Source: CAVRQM01 sp963732775
GTDB taxonomy: Bacteria > Pseudomonadota > Alphaproteobacteria > Acetobacterales > Acetobacteraceae
DNA length: 64,000 bases
NCBI GenBank assembly: GCA_963732775.1
Contig: CAVTAR010000001.1
Span: 992,001-1,056,000, forward strand
Reading direction: 5' to 3'
The translations under genes and the position numbers were made by a program. Position 1 is the stretch's first letter; every line of letters starts with the position of its first letter. The notes beneath the pieces were generated by a model. The model saw only the letters and a program-made list of their open reading frames with translations. It did no database searches and was not told the origin of the DNA. Positions 48,590-57,614 of the stretch are shown piece after piece.

Positions 48590-48828
48590 GCGTCTTAAAT
48601 CTATCGAGAACAATGGCTTGTGACGCACAAGGCGAGGTCTCGCGGTCTGGCTGTAAACTCTGCCGACAGGTGTCGCTGATACCGCCGAGGTGTTGATGCG
48701 ACTTGGACGTTGAACGCCGTTGTGCCCGGACTTGATCCGGGCATGACGACCTTTCAGGCTCGCGAGTTCAGATCAGTGGCTCGGCGGTATGAGACCCCCC
48801 GCATGGTCTGCACCTCCATGCGGAACCG
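48590..48828. other. Gene-free stretch upstream of the sigma-54 promoter
   Basis: This is the remainder of the 321-bp gap between the PEP-CTERM gene and dhaK. It holds possible activator sites for the sigma-54 promoter and a family C palindromic repeat (48714-48796). I see no gene in it. Confidence 0.5.
48714..48796. repeat. Intergenic palindromic repeat, family C copy 1
   Basis: A core TGCCCGGACTTGATCCGGGCA (an 8-base arm pair) is followed by GACGACCTTTCAGGCTCGCG and TGGCTCGGCGGTATGAGAC. The same module occurs inverted at 60977-61045 and again, in part, at 61080-61108. Confidence 0.85.
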
Positions 48829-49827
48829 CTACCAACGCAACCCCGCCGTCCGCGCCGGCGCGTCCCACAGCCCCTGCAGCTCCGCATCCAGCAGGCTCAC
48901 CGTGACCGAGCACCCCGCCATATCCAGCGAGGTGACGTAGCTGCCCACCAGCGAGCGCACCACCGCGGCGTCGCGCGCCGAGCACTCGCGGCGGGCGGCG
49001 TGATACATCGCATACAGCTCCATCAGCGGCGTGCCCCCGAACCCATTGACGAACAGCAGCACGTCGGCGCCCCGCGCCGCCGCGCCGAAATCGTCGAGGA
49101 TCGCGCCCAGCATCTCGGCCGCCAGCGCATCGAGGCCGGCGAGCGGTCCGCGCCGCCGCCCCGGCTCGCCGTGGATGCCGACGCCGAACTCCATCTCGTC
49201 CTCGCCGAGGGCAAACGTGGGCCGGCCCGCCGCCGGGACGGTGCAGCTGGTCAGCGCGACCCCCATCGAGCGGGTCGAGCGCACCACCCGCTCGCCCAGC
49301 GCCTTCAGCGCGGCGAGGTCGTCGCCGCGCTCCGCCGCCGCACCCAGGATCTTCTCCACCACCAGCGTGCCGGCCACGCCGCGCCGGCCGGTGGAATAGG
49401 TGGAGCTCGGCACCGCCACGTCGTCGTCCACCAGCACGGTCTCGATGCGCCGCCCCGACAGGTCGGCGCTCATCTCGCGCGCCATGTCGAAGCCCATGAC
49501 GTCGCCCTCGTAGTTCTTGACGATGAACAGCACGCCCGCGCCGGTGTCCACCGCCTCGGCGGCGGCCAGCATCTGGTCGGGCGTGGGGGCGGTGAAAACC
49601 TGGCCGGGGCAGGCGGCATCCAGCATCCCGTGGCCGACGAAGCCCGCGTGCAGCGGCTCGTGGCCGGCACCGCCGCCCGAGATCAGCGCCACCTTGCCCG
49701 GCGTCAGGTCGCGCCGGCGCACGAACTTGCCGTCCTCGCCGAGCGCCAGGATGTCGGCGTGCGCGGCGGCGAGGCCGGCCAGGCTCTCGGCCAGCAGCGT
49801 CTCCGGGCGGTTCATCAGCTTCTTCAT
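48829..49827 (-). CDS. dhaK: Dihydroxyacetone kinase subunit DhaK
   Basis: This 332-aa substrate-binding subunit has GGGAGHEPLHAGFVGHGMLD and PGQVFTAPTPDQ near residues 48-80, and His219 in EFGVGIHGEPG, the residue that covalently holds dihydroxyacetone (His218 in E. coli). It works with DhaL, which carries the phosphoryl donor nucleotide. ATG 49827 overlaps the dhaL stop. It is the last gene of a minus-strand operon with a polyamine-type ABC importer, which suggests the imported compound, or a product of it, is a dihydroxyacetone-like triose or a sugar analogue. Confidence 0.95.
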   Translation of the reverse strand: MKKLMNRPETLLAESLAGLAAAHADILALGEDGKFVRRRDLTPGKVALISGGGAGHEPLHAGFVGHGMLDAACPGQVFTAPTPDQMLAAAEAVDTGAGVLFIVKNYEGDVMGFDMAREMSADLSGRRIETVLVDDDVAVPSSTYSTGRRGVAGTLVVEKILGAAAERGDDLAALKALGERVVRSTRSMGVALTSCTVPAAGRPTFALGEDEMEFGVGIHGEPGRRRGPLAGLDALAAEMLGAILDDFGAAARGADVLLFVNGFGGTPLMELYAMYHAARRECSARDAAVVRSLVGSYVTSLDMAGCSVTVSLLDAELQGLWDAPARTAGLRW

Positions 49828-50426
49828 GGGGCCGCCTCCAGCGCGGATTGGATCGCCTCGACGATGAGGGCCGCCGAGCGCGCGCCCGGATCGGGATGGC
49901 CGAGGCTGCGCTCGCCCAGGAACGAGGCCCGGCCACGCACCGCGGCCATGGCCGCCGTCGCCGCCACCGCGTCGCGCGCCACGGCGGCGAGGTCCGGTGC
50001 GCCGTCGCGCAGCCCCGCCGCGACCGGGGCCAGCACGTCCAGCATCGTCTTGTGGCCGAGTTCCGCCTTGCCGCGCGCCTGCACGGCGGCGACCGCGGCG
50101 TCGGCGGCGTCGGCCGCGTCGGCCCGGACCGGGGCCTCCGGCAGCACCTTGCCGGCGGCCATGAAAGCGGTGCCGAAGATCGCCCCCGACGCGCCGCCCA
50201 CGTTCATCACCAGCGTGCGCCCCAGCTCGGCCGCCGCCGCGCCGAGCGGCAGCGCGGCGATGACGTCGATGGTGGCCAGCACGCGCTCGAACCCGCGCCG
50301 CATGTTGTGCCCGTGGTCGCCGTCGCCGAGTGCCGCGTCCATGGCCGAGAGTTCGTCCGCGTGCGCGATGACGTGGTTCGCGATCGCCTCCACCATCCGG
50401 CGTCGGCGCGCCACGTCGAATTCCAC
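49824..50426 (-). CDS. dhaL: Dihydroxyacetone kinase subunit DhaL
   Basis: This 200-aa nucleotide-binding subunit has the Asp cluster MDAALGDGDHGHNMRRGF that coordinates Mg-ADP/ATP, followed by VMNVGGASGAIFGTAF. In PTS-dependent systems DhaM rephosphorylates it; no dhaM is in the window, so either it is encoded elsewhere or this pair uses free ATP as DhaKL-type sugar kinases do. GTG 50426 has GGGGGAAG five bases upstream and gives the family length. Confidence 0.92.
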   Translation of the reverse strand: MEFDVARRRRMVEAIANHVIAHADELSAMDAALGDGDHGHNMRRGFERVLATIDVIAALPLGAAAAELGRTLVMNVGGASGAIFGTAFMAAGKVLPEAPVRADAADAADAAVAAVQARGKAELGHKTMLDVLAPVAAGLRDGAPDLAAVARDAVAATAAMAAVRGRASFLGERSLGHPDPGARSAALIVEAIQSALEAAP

Positions 50427-50484
50427 TGCGCTTCCCCCGGGCGTTTGCCGGGAGGGTGGCCGAAGCCGCAACGGCGGGCAAGCG

Positions 50485-51306
50485 TCAGTGCGCGGCGCGG
50501 CGGCGGCGCAGCAGCAGCATGGCCGCCAGGCAGGTGAGGATGACGAGCAGGCTGAACGCGGTCGTCGCCGTGCCCGAGCGCGTACAGCACCGGCGTGGTG
50601 ACGTTCGTGGTCATGCCGAAGATCTCGAGCGGCAGCGTGTTGAGCGAGCCGCTGGCCATGATGGTGCGGGCGAACTCGTCGTAGGACAGGCTGAAGCCGA
50701 ACAGCCCCACGCCGACCAGGCTCGGCAGGATCAGCGGCAGCACGACATGGCGGAAGGTCTGCCAGCCGCTGGCGCCGAGGTCGCGCGCCGCCTCCTCCAG
50801 CCGCAGGTCGAAGCGGTTGAACACCGCGAACATGATCAGCACGCCGAACGGCAGCGTCCAGGTCAGGTGGGCGCCGAGTGCGGAGCCGTACCAGGTGGGC
50901 TGCACGCCGGCGATGTCGAACATCAGCCCGATGCCGAGCGAGATCAGCACCGAGGGCACGATCAGGCTCGCCACCACCAGGTAGAACAGCGCCGTGGCGC
51001 CCACGAAGCGCCGGCGGAAGGCGAGGCCCGCCAGCAGCGAGACCACGACGGTGATGGCCATGACCATGAACGCCAGCAGCAGCGAGCGCGACAGCGAGCC
51101 GGCGAAGTCGCCCACCATCTGCGTTGCGAACAGCTGCGCGAACCAGTGCAGCGAGACGCCGCGCATCGGGAAGGTGAGGCTGCCGGTCGGGCCCTGGAAC
51201 GACAGGATCACGATGGTGATGGTCGGGCCGTACAGGAACAGCACGAACAGCCAGCGAAGAACGCCGCCAGCAGGCAGAATTCGAGGTGCGTTACCATGCC
51301 CCCCAT
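50485..51306 (-). CDS. ABC transporter permease, PotC type (two frameshifts)
   Basis: A permease of about 273 residues with six spans. It has the EAA loop LEEAARDLGASGWQTFRHVV and GLFGFSLSYDEFARTIMASG, the pattern of spermidine/putrescine/thiamine-type permeases. A missing base near 51263 breaks the N terminus (MVTHLEFCLLAAFF then RWLFVLFLYGPTITIVIL) and an extra G near 50577 breaks the C terminus (VLYALG then TATTAFSLLVILTCLAAM). ATG 51306 overlaps the previous stop (TGATG). It is followed 58 bp on by dhaL. Confidence 0.85.
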
Positions 51307-52153
51307 CACAGCTCCCTCCGGATGTCGACGACGCGCAGGATGCGGCACACCATCAGCAGCACCACCAGCAGCAGGACCACCGCGTGCGCCGCCGCCGCCG
51401 GATACTGCAGCAGGCTGATCTCGTTGTGCATCATCACGCCGACCGAGGCGCTCTGGCCGCCGCTCATCATCTGCACGGTGACGAAGTCGCCCATCACCAG
51501 CGTCACGACGAAGATGGTGCCGATGGCGATGCCCGGCAGCGACAGCGGGACGATGACCTCGCGGAGCACCGCCAGCGGCCCGGCGCCGGCGTCGCGCGCC
51601 GCCTCGATCAGGCTGCGGTCGATGCGCAGCATGGTGTTGAAGATCGGCACCACCATGAACAGCGTGTAACAGGTGCACGAAGGTCAGCACCACGGCGAAG
51701 TCCGAGTACAGCAGGAACTCCAGCGGATGGCGGGTCAGTCCCATGCCCAGCAGCGCCCGGTTCAGCAGCCCGTTGCGGCCGAGGAACGGGAATCCAGGAG
51801 ATCATGCGGATGATGTTGCTGGTCAGGAACGGGATGGCGCAGAGCTGGAACAGCACCATCTGCCACAGCGCGCTGCGCACGTGGAAGGCGAGGAAGTAGG
51901 CCACGGTGAAGCCGATCGACAGCGTCAGCGCCCAGACGACCACGGCATAGCGCAGCGTCGCGACATAGGTGCGCCAGGTCACCGCCGAGCCCAGCGCGTC
52001 GCGGTAGTTGTCGAGCACGAAGGAGGGGATCAGCGTGGACTCGTCATAGTCCCAGAAGCTGACCACGACGATGGTGGCGATCGGCACCAGCAGGAACACC
52101 GCCAGGATGACGGCGAGCGGCGTGGCCTGCAGGTAGGCAGCGGCACGGCTCAC
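51306..52153 (-). CDS. ABC transporter permease, PotB type (two frameshifts)
   Basis: A permease of about 282 residues. Its N-terminal span is ATPLAVILAVFLLVPIATIV, CAIPFLTSNIIRMISWIP begins the core, and the EAA loop reads RSLIEAARDAGAGPLAVLR. Extra bases near 51795 (a C) and 51667 (a T) split it into three frames that join as IRMISWIPFLGRNGLLN and FVHLYTLFMVVPIFNTML. GTG 52153 starts the family N terminus. It pairs with the PotC-type subunit downstream. Confidence 0.85.
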
Positions 52154-52191
52154 CGTGCTGCTACCCGCACGTCCACAGGCGGGTGCGCGCG

Positions 52192-52288
52192 CCCCCACCC
52201 GGCCCTTCGGGCCACCCTCCCCACGAGGGGGAGGGACAGTCTTTCCCTCCCCCCTGTGGGGAGGGTGGCGCGCAGCGCCGGGTGGGGG
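52192..52288. repeat. Intergenic palindromic repeat, family B copy 2
   Basis: Arms CCCCCACCCGGCCCTTCGGG and complement-like GCGCAGCGCCGGGTGGGGG bracket GGGAGGG/CCCTCCC tracts. It separates the binding-protein gene from the potB-type permease in the operon, as family A does at 3940. Confidence 0.88.
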
Positions 52289-52307
52289 CCGGCGCGCACC
52301 GCGCCGC

Positions 52308-53595
52308 CTACGCCGCCACGAACTCGTTCCATTTCTGGATCATGTACCTGTTCTCGTCCATCACCGAGTTCCAGCAGGCGACGTGGCCCATGCGCTCGTA
52401 GAAGCTGCCGCCGTCGCGCACCGCGCCCACCTTCTCGATCGGCGTGCCGTCGGGCGAGATGTCGGGATGGTGGCGGGCTTGCCCTCCATCCAGAAGCCCA
52501 CTCCTCCGGCTTCATGTTCTCCTTCGCGGTCTCCAGCACCGCCGAGTAGTAGCCCTGCCGGTTCAGGTAGCGCGCCGACCCAGCCGGACAGGTACCAGTT
52601 GATGTACTCGTAGGCCGCCTCCAGCTCGATGCCCGACAGGTGCCGGGCGAGGCCCAGCCCGCCGCCCCACGAGCGATAGCCTTCCTTCAGCGGCTGGTAG
52701 ACGCAGGCGACGCCCTTGGTGCGCACCGCGGTCACCGCCGGCGACCACATCGACTGGATGACCACCTCGCCCGAGGTCATCAGGTTGACGCTCTCGTCGA
52801 AGCTCTTCCAGAAGGCGCGGAACTGGCCCGACTTCTTGGCCTCGGTCAGCACCGCCATCGTCTTGTCGATCTCGGCCTGGTCATGTTGCCCTTGTCGGCG
52901 TACTTGATCTCGCCCAGGCTCTCGCAGACCATCGCCGCGTCCATGATGCCGATCGACGGGATGTTCAGGATCGACGCGCTGCCCTTGAAGGCCGGGTCGA
53001 CCAGGTCCTTCCAGTGGGTGATCGGCCGGCCCACCAGGTCGGGGCGGATGCCGAGCGTGTCGGCGTTGTAGATCGTCGGCACCATGGTGAACCACTGCGT
53101 CGGCGCCTTGGCGAACTTCACCGAGGTCGCACCCTCGACGAAGCCCACGGTGTGCGGCGCCGTGCCCTGGGCGATGACGCTGTCGGGCGTCAGCTTGCCG
53201 GTGGTGAACAGCGGCACGATCTTGTCGAACAGCTTGATCTTGCTGGTGTCCATCGGCTGCAGGTCGCCCGACGGGAACACCTTCTTGCAGATCCAGTACT
53301 CGACGTCGGCGATGTCGAAGCTGCCCGGCTGGGTGGCCACGCGCTGCGCCGCCGCGTCGCTGTCGAGTGCCGTCATCTGCAAGGTAAAGCCCAGATCCTG
53401 CTTCACCCGCTCGGCGATCGGGTTCTGTGCCGAGACGCCGGTGCCGACCTGGCGCAGCGTGATGTCCTTGATGGTCTGCGCCCAGATGGTCGGAAAGCCG
53501 GTGATCGCCCCCGAGCCGATCGCGACCCCGGCAGTGGCCGCCGCGCCGGTCCGCAGCACGTCGCGGCGGGTGAGATTGCTCGATGCAGTGCTCAT
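52308..53595 (-). CDS. Extracellular solute-binding protein, polyamine/PotD type (frameshifts)
   Basis: A protein of about 428 residues with a Tat-type signal (SNLTRRDVLRTGAAATAGVA). The body shows TLRQVGTGVSAQNPIAERV, IYNADTLGIRPDLVGRPITH, SIGIMDAAMVCE and WSPAVTAVRTKGVACVY, the pattern of PotD/AfuA-like binding proteins. Breaks occur near 52880 (after KGNMT), 52575 and 52490, where the sequence continues in another frame up to the tail RYMIQKWNEFVAA. The ligand need not be a polyamine; the dhaKL genes downstream argue for a small carbonyl or polyol compound. ATG 53595 follows AAGGGGAA. Confidence 0.85.
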
Positions 53596-54719
53596 GGCAC
53601 CAGTTCCCCTTGTTCTTGTGATATCGTCGACGTCTCTTGCGGCGTGCTCGACAGCAGATGCGCGTCGGCCGGCGCGAAGCTCGCGTGGATGCGCGCCCCC
53701 GGCGCCACCGGATGGGCGAAATAGGTCGCCTCCTCCAGCAGCAGGCTGTGCGCGCCGCCCATGCCGTCGATCAGGCCGACGCGCACGAACGGGCCCTGGT
53801 ACTCCACCGCGCTGACCTCGGCCGGAACGGCGTTCACGTGCCGCGCGAGCCCGTCGGCCGGCGCCAGCCGCATCCGGTCGCTGCGCACCGCGATCGCGAC
53901 CTCGCCGCGGCTGTCGGGCACGCGCTCGTGCAGCAGGATGCGCGTGCCGTCCGCCAGCGCGATGCGCGTGCCGCCATCGACCGCCACCCCGCGCAGCAGG
54001 TTGTGCCCGCCCATGAAGCGCGCCACGAACGCCGTCCGCGGCTTCTCGTAGACTTGGCGCGGCGGGTCGTGCTGCAGGATGCGGCCGCCCTCCATCACCA
54101 CAATCACGTCGGCCAGCGCCAGCGCCTCGTCCTGCGCGTGGGTCACGTGCACGAAGGTGATGCCGAGCGAGCGCTGCAGCCGCTTCAGCTCCTCGCGCAT
54201 CTGGCCGCGCAGGAACGGGTCGAGTGCGGACAGCGGCTCGTCGAGCAGCAGCACCGACGGGTTGGTGATCAGCGCGCGGGCCAGCGCCACGCGTTGCTGC
54301 TGGCCGCCCGAGAGCTGCGCCGGGCGGCGCTGGGCGAGCGCCCCGAGCTGCACCCGCTCCAGCATCGCCGCCGCCTTGGCGCGCCGCGCCTCGCGGCCCA
54401 CGCCGCGCATCTTGAGGCTGAACGCGACGTTGTCGAGGCAGGTCAGGTGCGGGAACAGCGCGTAGCTCTGGAACATCATCGCCGTGCCGCGCCGGGCCGG
54501 CGGCACGTCGGTCACGTTGCGGTCGCCGATCAGCACGTCGCCGTCGCTGACGCTCTCGTGCCCGGCGATCATCCGCAACGTCGAGGTCTTGCCGCAGCCC
54601 GACGGGCCGATCAGGCAGCAATAGCTCCCCGAGGCGATGCGCAGGTCGATCGCGTCCACGGCGACGGTCGCGCCATAGCGCTTGGTCACGGCGACCAGTT
54701 CGACGCTGCCGTCGGCCAT
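53592..54719 (-). CDS. ABC transporter ATP-binding protein, PotA type
   Basis: This 375-aa ATPase has Walker A GPSGCGKTSTLRMIAG, Q-loop FQSYALFPHLTC, signature LSGGQQQRVALARAL, Walker B LLLDEPLSALDP and the H-loop THAQDEA. The C-terminal TOBE domain (residues ~275-375, AIAVRSDRMRLAP) is typical of PotA/MalK importers. It starts the minus-strand operon; its TGA overlaps the ATG of the binding-protein gene. It powers this importer and could also serve the ATPase-less sugar importer at 2.7-6 kb, though nothing shows this. Confidence 0.94.
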   Translation of the reverse strand: MADGSVELVAVTKRYGATVAVDAIDLRIASGSYCCLIGPSGCGKTSTLRMIAGHESVSDGDVLIGDRNVTDVPPARRGTAMMFQSYALFPHLTCLDNVAFSLKMRGVGREARRAKAAAMLERVQLGALAQRRPAQLSGGQQQRVALARALITNPSVLLLDEPLSALDPFLRGQMREELKRLQRSLGITFVHVTHAQDEALALADVIVVMEGGRILQHDPPRQVYEKPRTAFVARFMGGHNLLRGVAVDGGTRIALADGTRILLHERVPDSRGEVAIAVRSDRMRLAPADGLARHVNAVPAEVSAVEYQGPFVRVGLIDGMGGAHSLLLEEATYFAHPVAPGARIHASFAPADAHLLSSTPQETSTISQEQGELVP

Positions 54720-54792
54720 CAACGCTCCCTCAGCCTGTGCGCCGCCCTTTCCACGCGGGAAACGAAAGCAAGGAATGTGCCATACCCGCGCC

Positions 54793-54820
54793 TTGCCGTC
54801 CCCGCAATGTCTGCTAGTCT
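54793..54820 (+). promoter_or_regulatory. Candidate sigma-70 promoter of the catalase-like gene
   Basis: TTGCCG (54793-54798), a 16-base spacer and TAGTCT (54815-54820), with an extended -10 TGC just before it. It leaves a 5' leader of about 33 bases with a ribosome site AAGGGAG before ATG 54861. Confidence 0.4.
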
Positions 54821-54860
54821 CTGCTGCTTCGCGCACGAACGAAACAAGGGAGCCTCTCAC

Positions 54861-55868
54861 ATGCGCCATCTCAAGGGCCACGGCGTCGCGCGTGCCGGCT
54901 TGCTCGCCGCTGCCGTGTCGGTCGCCGTGTCGCTCGCGCCGGCCCGGGCGCAGGAGGCGACGCCGGAGGTGCAGGCGGTGGACGCGCTCAACGCGCTGTT
55001 CGGCAAGCACCCCGGGTTTCGCGCCAACCATGCGAAGGGCGTGGTGCTGGAGGGCAGCTTCACCGCCGCGCCCGAGGCCGCCTCGCTGACCAAGGCGGCG
55101 TTCCTGCAGCCGGGCTCCACGGTGCCGGTGGTGGTGCGCTTCTCCGACGCGACCGGCCTGCTCGCGCTGCCGGACGGCGCCGGTCCCGCCAACCCGCACG
55201 GCATGGCGATCCGCTTCCACCAGGCCGACGGCTCGGACGTGGACATGGTCGACAACTCGCTGAAGTTCTTCCCGGTCAAGACGGTGGAGGAGTTCCGCGA
55301 CCTGCTGCTCGCGGTCGCCGCCAGCCCGGACGGGGCGCCGAAGCCCACCCGGTTCCAGCAGTTCCTCGCAGCCCACCCGGCGACCGGGCCGGCCTTCGCC
55401 TCGGCCACCACGCCGTCGAGCTTCGCGCTCGACAGCTACCAGGGCATCGATGCCTTCATCTTCACCAACCAGGCGGGCGAGGCCCACGCCGTGCGCACCA
55501 GGATCGTGCCGGCCGCGGGCGCGCCGGTGCACCTGTCCGACGCCGATGCCGCGAAGCTGCCGCCGAACGCCCTGATGGACGAGATCGCGCGCCGGGTCGG
55601 GCAGGGGCCGGTCGCGTTCCGCCTGCAGGTGCAGGTCGCCGACAAGTCCGACCCCACCGCCGATGCGACGCAGGCCTGGCCCGACAGCCGCCGCGTCGTG
55701 GAGCTCGGCACCCTCACGCTGACCAAGGCGGACCCCGATTCGAAGACCGCCGAGAAGGCGCTGCTGTTCCTGCCGACCAGCCTGACCGACGGCATCGAGG
55801 CGTCCGACGACCCGCTGATCCAGAGCCGCTCGGCCGCCTACGCGGAATTGTTCTCGCGCCGGCAGTAG
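54861..55868 (+). CDS. Periplasmic catalase-related (SrpA-like) haem protein
   Basis: This 335-aa protein has a signal peptide (cleavage near ARAQEA) and a compact catalase fold: NHAKGVVLEGSF with the distal His, VVRFSDATG, NPHGMAIRFH, and the haem-ligand tyrosine motif SRSAAYAELF near the C terminus. SrpA-like mini-catalases act in the periplasm as peroxidases or catalases. It is divergent from the polyamine-type operon with a 141-bp gap; a candidate promoter is visible. Confidence 0.88.
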   Translation: MRHLKGHGVARAGLLAAAVSVAVSLAPARAQEATPEVQAVDALNALFGKHPGFRANHAKGVVLEGSFTAAPEAASLTKAAFLQPGSTVPVVVRFSDATGLLALPDGAGPANPHGMAIRFHQADGSDVDMVDNSLKFFPVKTVEEFRDLLLAVAASPDGAPKPTRFQQFLAAHPATGPAFASATTPSSFALDSYQGIDAFIFTNQAGEAHAVRTRIVPAAGAPVHLSDADAAKLPPNALMDEIARRVGQGPVAFRLQVQVADKSDPTADATQAWPDSRRVVELGTLTLTKADPDSKTAEKALLFLPTSLTDGIEASDDPLIQSRSAAYAELFSRRQ

Positions 55869-55895
55869 CGCCGCTCGCCATGGCAGGCTGAGGCG

Positions 55896-56642
55896 GTGCA
55901 GCACCTGCTCGCCAGCATCGCCGGGCACAAGGCCGAACTCGATCGGCTGCGCCCGCTCTGCGGCGCGGCGCTGGCCGGCTTGCAGCGCTACTACGACCTC
56001 GAGCTGACGTTCACCTCGAACGCGATCGAGGGCAACACGCTGACGCTGCGCGAGACCGCCGAGGTGATCGAGCACGGCATCACCGTCGGCGGCAAGCGCC
56101 TGCGCGAGCACCTGGAGGCGGTCGACCATCACGACGCGCTGGCGTGGATGCGCGCACCCGCCGCCTCGGACACGCCGATCGGCGAGGCCGCCGTGCGCGA
56201 GTTGCACCGCCGCATCGTCGCGCGCAGCGAGCCGGCGATCGCCGGCCGCGACAGCACCCACCGGCGGCGCGTGGCCGGGTCTGCCGCCGTATTCCCCAAC
56301 CCGCTGAAGCTGCCCGAGCTGATGGCGAGTTTCGGCGACGGGGTCGGGCACATCGCGCCGACGCCGGCGGCCGCCTTCGACGCGCATCTCCGCCTCGCGG
56401 CGATCCATCCCTTCGCCGACGGCAACGGCCGCACGGCGCGTCTGCTGATGAACCTGCTGCTGCTGCGCGCCGGGTACGTGCCCGTCGCGGTGCGTCCCGA
56501 GGACCGGATGCGCTACCTGGACACGCTGGAGCGCGGCTCGCTGGCGGGCGACCTCGACCCGTTCCAGACCCTGATGCATGAACGCCTGGACGCGACGCTC
56601 GCCGACTACATCGCCGCGCTGACGCAGGAGTCCCAGCCTTGA
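55896..56642 (+). CDS. Fic family protein (AMPylator, class II-like)
   Basis: This 248-aa protein has the Fic motif HPFADGNGRTAR with catalytic His171 and an N-terminal inhibitory helix motif TSNAIEGNTLT, in which Glu blocks the active site. Fic enzymes transfer AMP from ATP to Tyr, Ser or Thr of target proteins. No antitoxin gene is adjacent, in line with the built-in inhibitory helix. GTG 55896 follows GCTGAGG. Its TGA overlaps the TTG that may start the next gene. Confidence 0.9.
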   Translation: MQHLLASIAGHKAELDRLRPLCGAALAGLQRYYDLELTFTSNAIEGNTLTLRETAEVIEHGITVGGKRLREHLEAVDHHDALAWMRAPAASDTPIGEAAVRELHRRIVARSEPAIAGRDSTHRRRVAGSAAVFPNPLKLPELMASFGDGVGHIAPTPAAAFDAHLRLAAIHPFADGNGRTARLLMNLLLLRAGYVPVAVRPEDRMRYLDTLERGSLAGDLDPFQTLMHERLDATLADYIAALTQESQP

Positions 56643-56681
56643 GTGCTACATCCTTGAGTGCCACGACCTTGGATGCCACGC
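56637..56681 (+). repeat. Three 15-bp tandem repeats at a gene start
   Basis: Units CCTTGAGTGCTACAT, CCTTGAGTGCCACGA and CCTTGGATGCCACGC each contain an in-frame TTG, giving three possible starts for the SDR gene and a repeated SATxL peptide. Confidence 0.85.
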
Positions 56682-57466
56682 CCTCGCGCATCGCCCTCGT
56701 CACCGGCGCCGGCAGCGGCATCGGCCGGGCGGCGGCGCTCGCCTTGTCGGCGGACGGCTGGACCGTAGCCCTGCTCGGCCGCCGCCGCGAGCCGCTGGAG
56801 GAGACCGCGGCACTCGCCGATGCCGCCCTGGCCGATGCCGCCCTCGCCGATGCCGCACTCGCCGGTGCCCCGGCGATGGTGCTGGCCTGCGACGTGACCG
56901 ACCCGGGCTCGGTCGACGCGGCTTTCGCGACGCTGCGCGCACGCCACGGCCGGCTCGACCTGCTGTTCAACAACGCCGGGTCCAACACGCGCGCCACCGC
57001 TTTCGGCGACCTCACCTGGGAGCAGTGGCGCCACGTCGTCGCGGTCAACCTCGACGGCGCCTTCCTGGTCGCCCACGCCGCCTTCCGCCTGATGCGCGAG
57101 CAGCGGCCGCAGGGCGGGCGGATCATCAACAACGGCTCGATCTCGGCGCACGTGCCGCGCCCGGGCTCGGCGCCTTACACCGCGAGCAAGCACGCCATCA
57201 CCGGCCTCACCCGCGCCATGGCGCTCGACGGGCGGGCGCACGGCATCGCCTGCGGCCAGGTCGACATCGGCAACGCCGCCAGCGCCATGACCGAGCGCAT
57301 GGCCGCCGGCGTGCCGCAGGCCGATGGCTCGACCCGCCGCGAGCCGACCATGGACGTGGCCCTCGTCGGGCGCGCCGTGGCGCAGATGGCGGCCCTGCCG
57401 CTCGAGGCGAACGTGCAGTTCATGACGATCATGGCGACCGCGATGCCGTTCATCGGGCGGGGCTGA
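56639..57466 (+). CDS. Short-chain dehydrogenase/reductase with internal tandem repeats
   Basis: A protein of up to 275 residues. It has the cofactor motif TGAGSGIG (residues ~22-29), FNNAGSNTR, catalytic Ser in NNGSISAH and YTASKHAITG with Tyr and Lys. Between strands 2 and 3 lies an ADAAL pentapeptide repeated three times (15-bp tandem repeat, 56816-56860) that is unusual for the family and probably forms a surface helix. The start is uncertain: TTG at 56639, 56654 and 56669 are all in frame and lie in another tandem repeat. The first overlaps the Fic stop, so translation may be coupled. Confidence 0.85.
   Translation: MSATSLSATTLDATPSRIALVTGAGSGIGRAAALALSADGWTVALLGRRREPLEETAALADAALADAALADAALAGAPAMVLACDVTDPGSVDAAFATLRARHGRLDLLFNNAGSNTRATAFGDLTWEQWRHVVAVNLDGAFLVAHAAFRLMREQRPQGGRIINNGSISAHVPRPGSAPYTASKHAITGLTRAMALDGRAHGIACGQVDIGNAASAMTERMAAGVPQADGSTRREPTMDVALVGRAVAQMAALPLEANVQFMTIMATAMPFIGRG
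56816..56860 (+). repeat. Three 15-bp tandem repeats inside the SDR gene
   Basis: Units GCCGATGCCGCCCTG, GCCGATGCCGCCCTC and GCCGATGCCGCACTC encode ADAAL three times; a partial fourth unit (56861-56869) follows. Confidence 0.9.
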
Positions 57467-57499
57467 CGCGGCACGCGGCCGCCCGCCGGCCCACCTGCG

Positions 57500-57540
57500 C
57501 CCCCCACCCGGCCCTCTGGGCCACCCTCCCCTTCATGGGG
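57500..57540. repeat. Half copy of palindromic repeat, family B
   Basis: CCCCCACCCGGCCCTCTGGG followed by a CCACCCTCCCC tract matches the left arm of the copies at 4997 and 52192. The right arm is missing. Confidence 0.6.
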
Positions 57541-57614
57541 CTTGGGTCGCCGGCAACACACTCCCAACCCACGTCCCGCTTGACTTCCACCCCCACATCG
57601 TTCATGTTCCGTTC

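Noticed and set aside
44770..48696. Very long open frame (over 1,300 codons) on the plus strand across the fusion glycosyltransferase, DUF1223 and PEP-CTERM genes
   Set aside because: It is antisense or out of frame to well-supported genes, Arg/Ala/Gly-rich with no motifs; high GC suppresses stop codons.
49000..50601. Plus-strand frame of over 500 codons opposite dhaK-dhaL
   Set aside because: Antisense to two genes with complete catalytic motifs.
53592..56579. Long minus-strand open frame extending upstream of the PotA-type ATPase
   Set aside because: The part beyond 54719 is antisense to the catalase-like and Fic genes and has no family motif; the ATPase starts at 54719.
56816..56869. CRISPR-like array
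   Set aside because: Units are contiguous 15-bp coding repeats without spacers.
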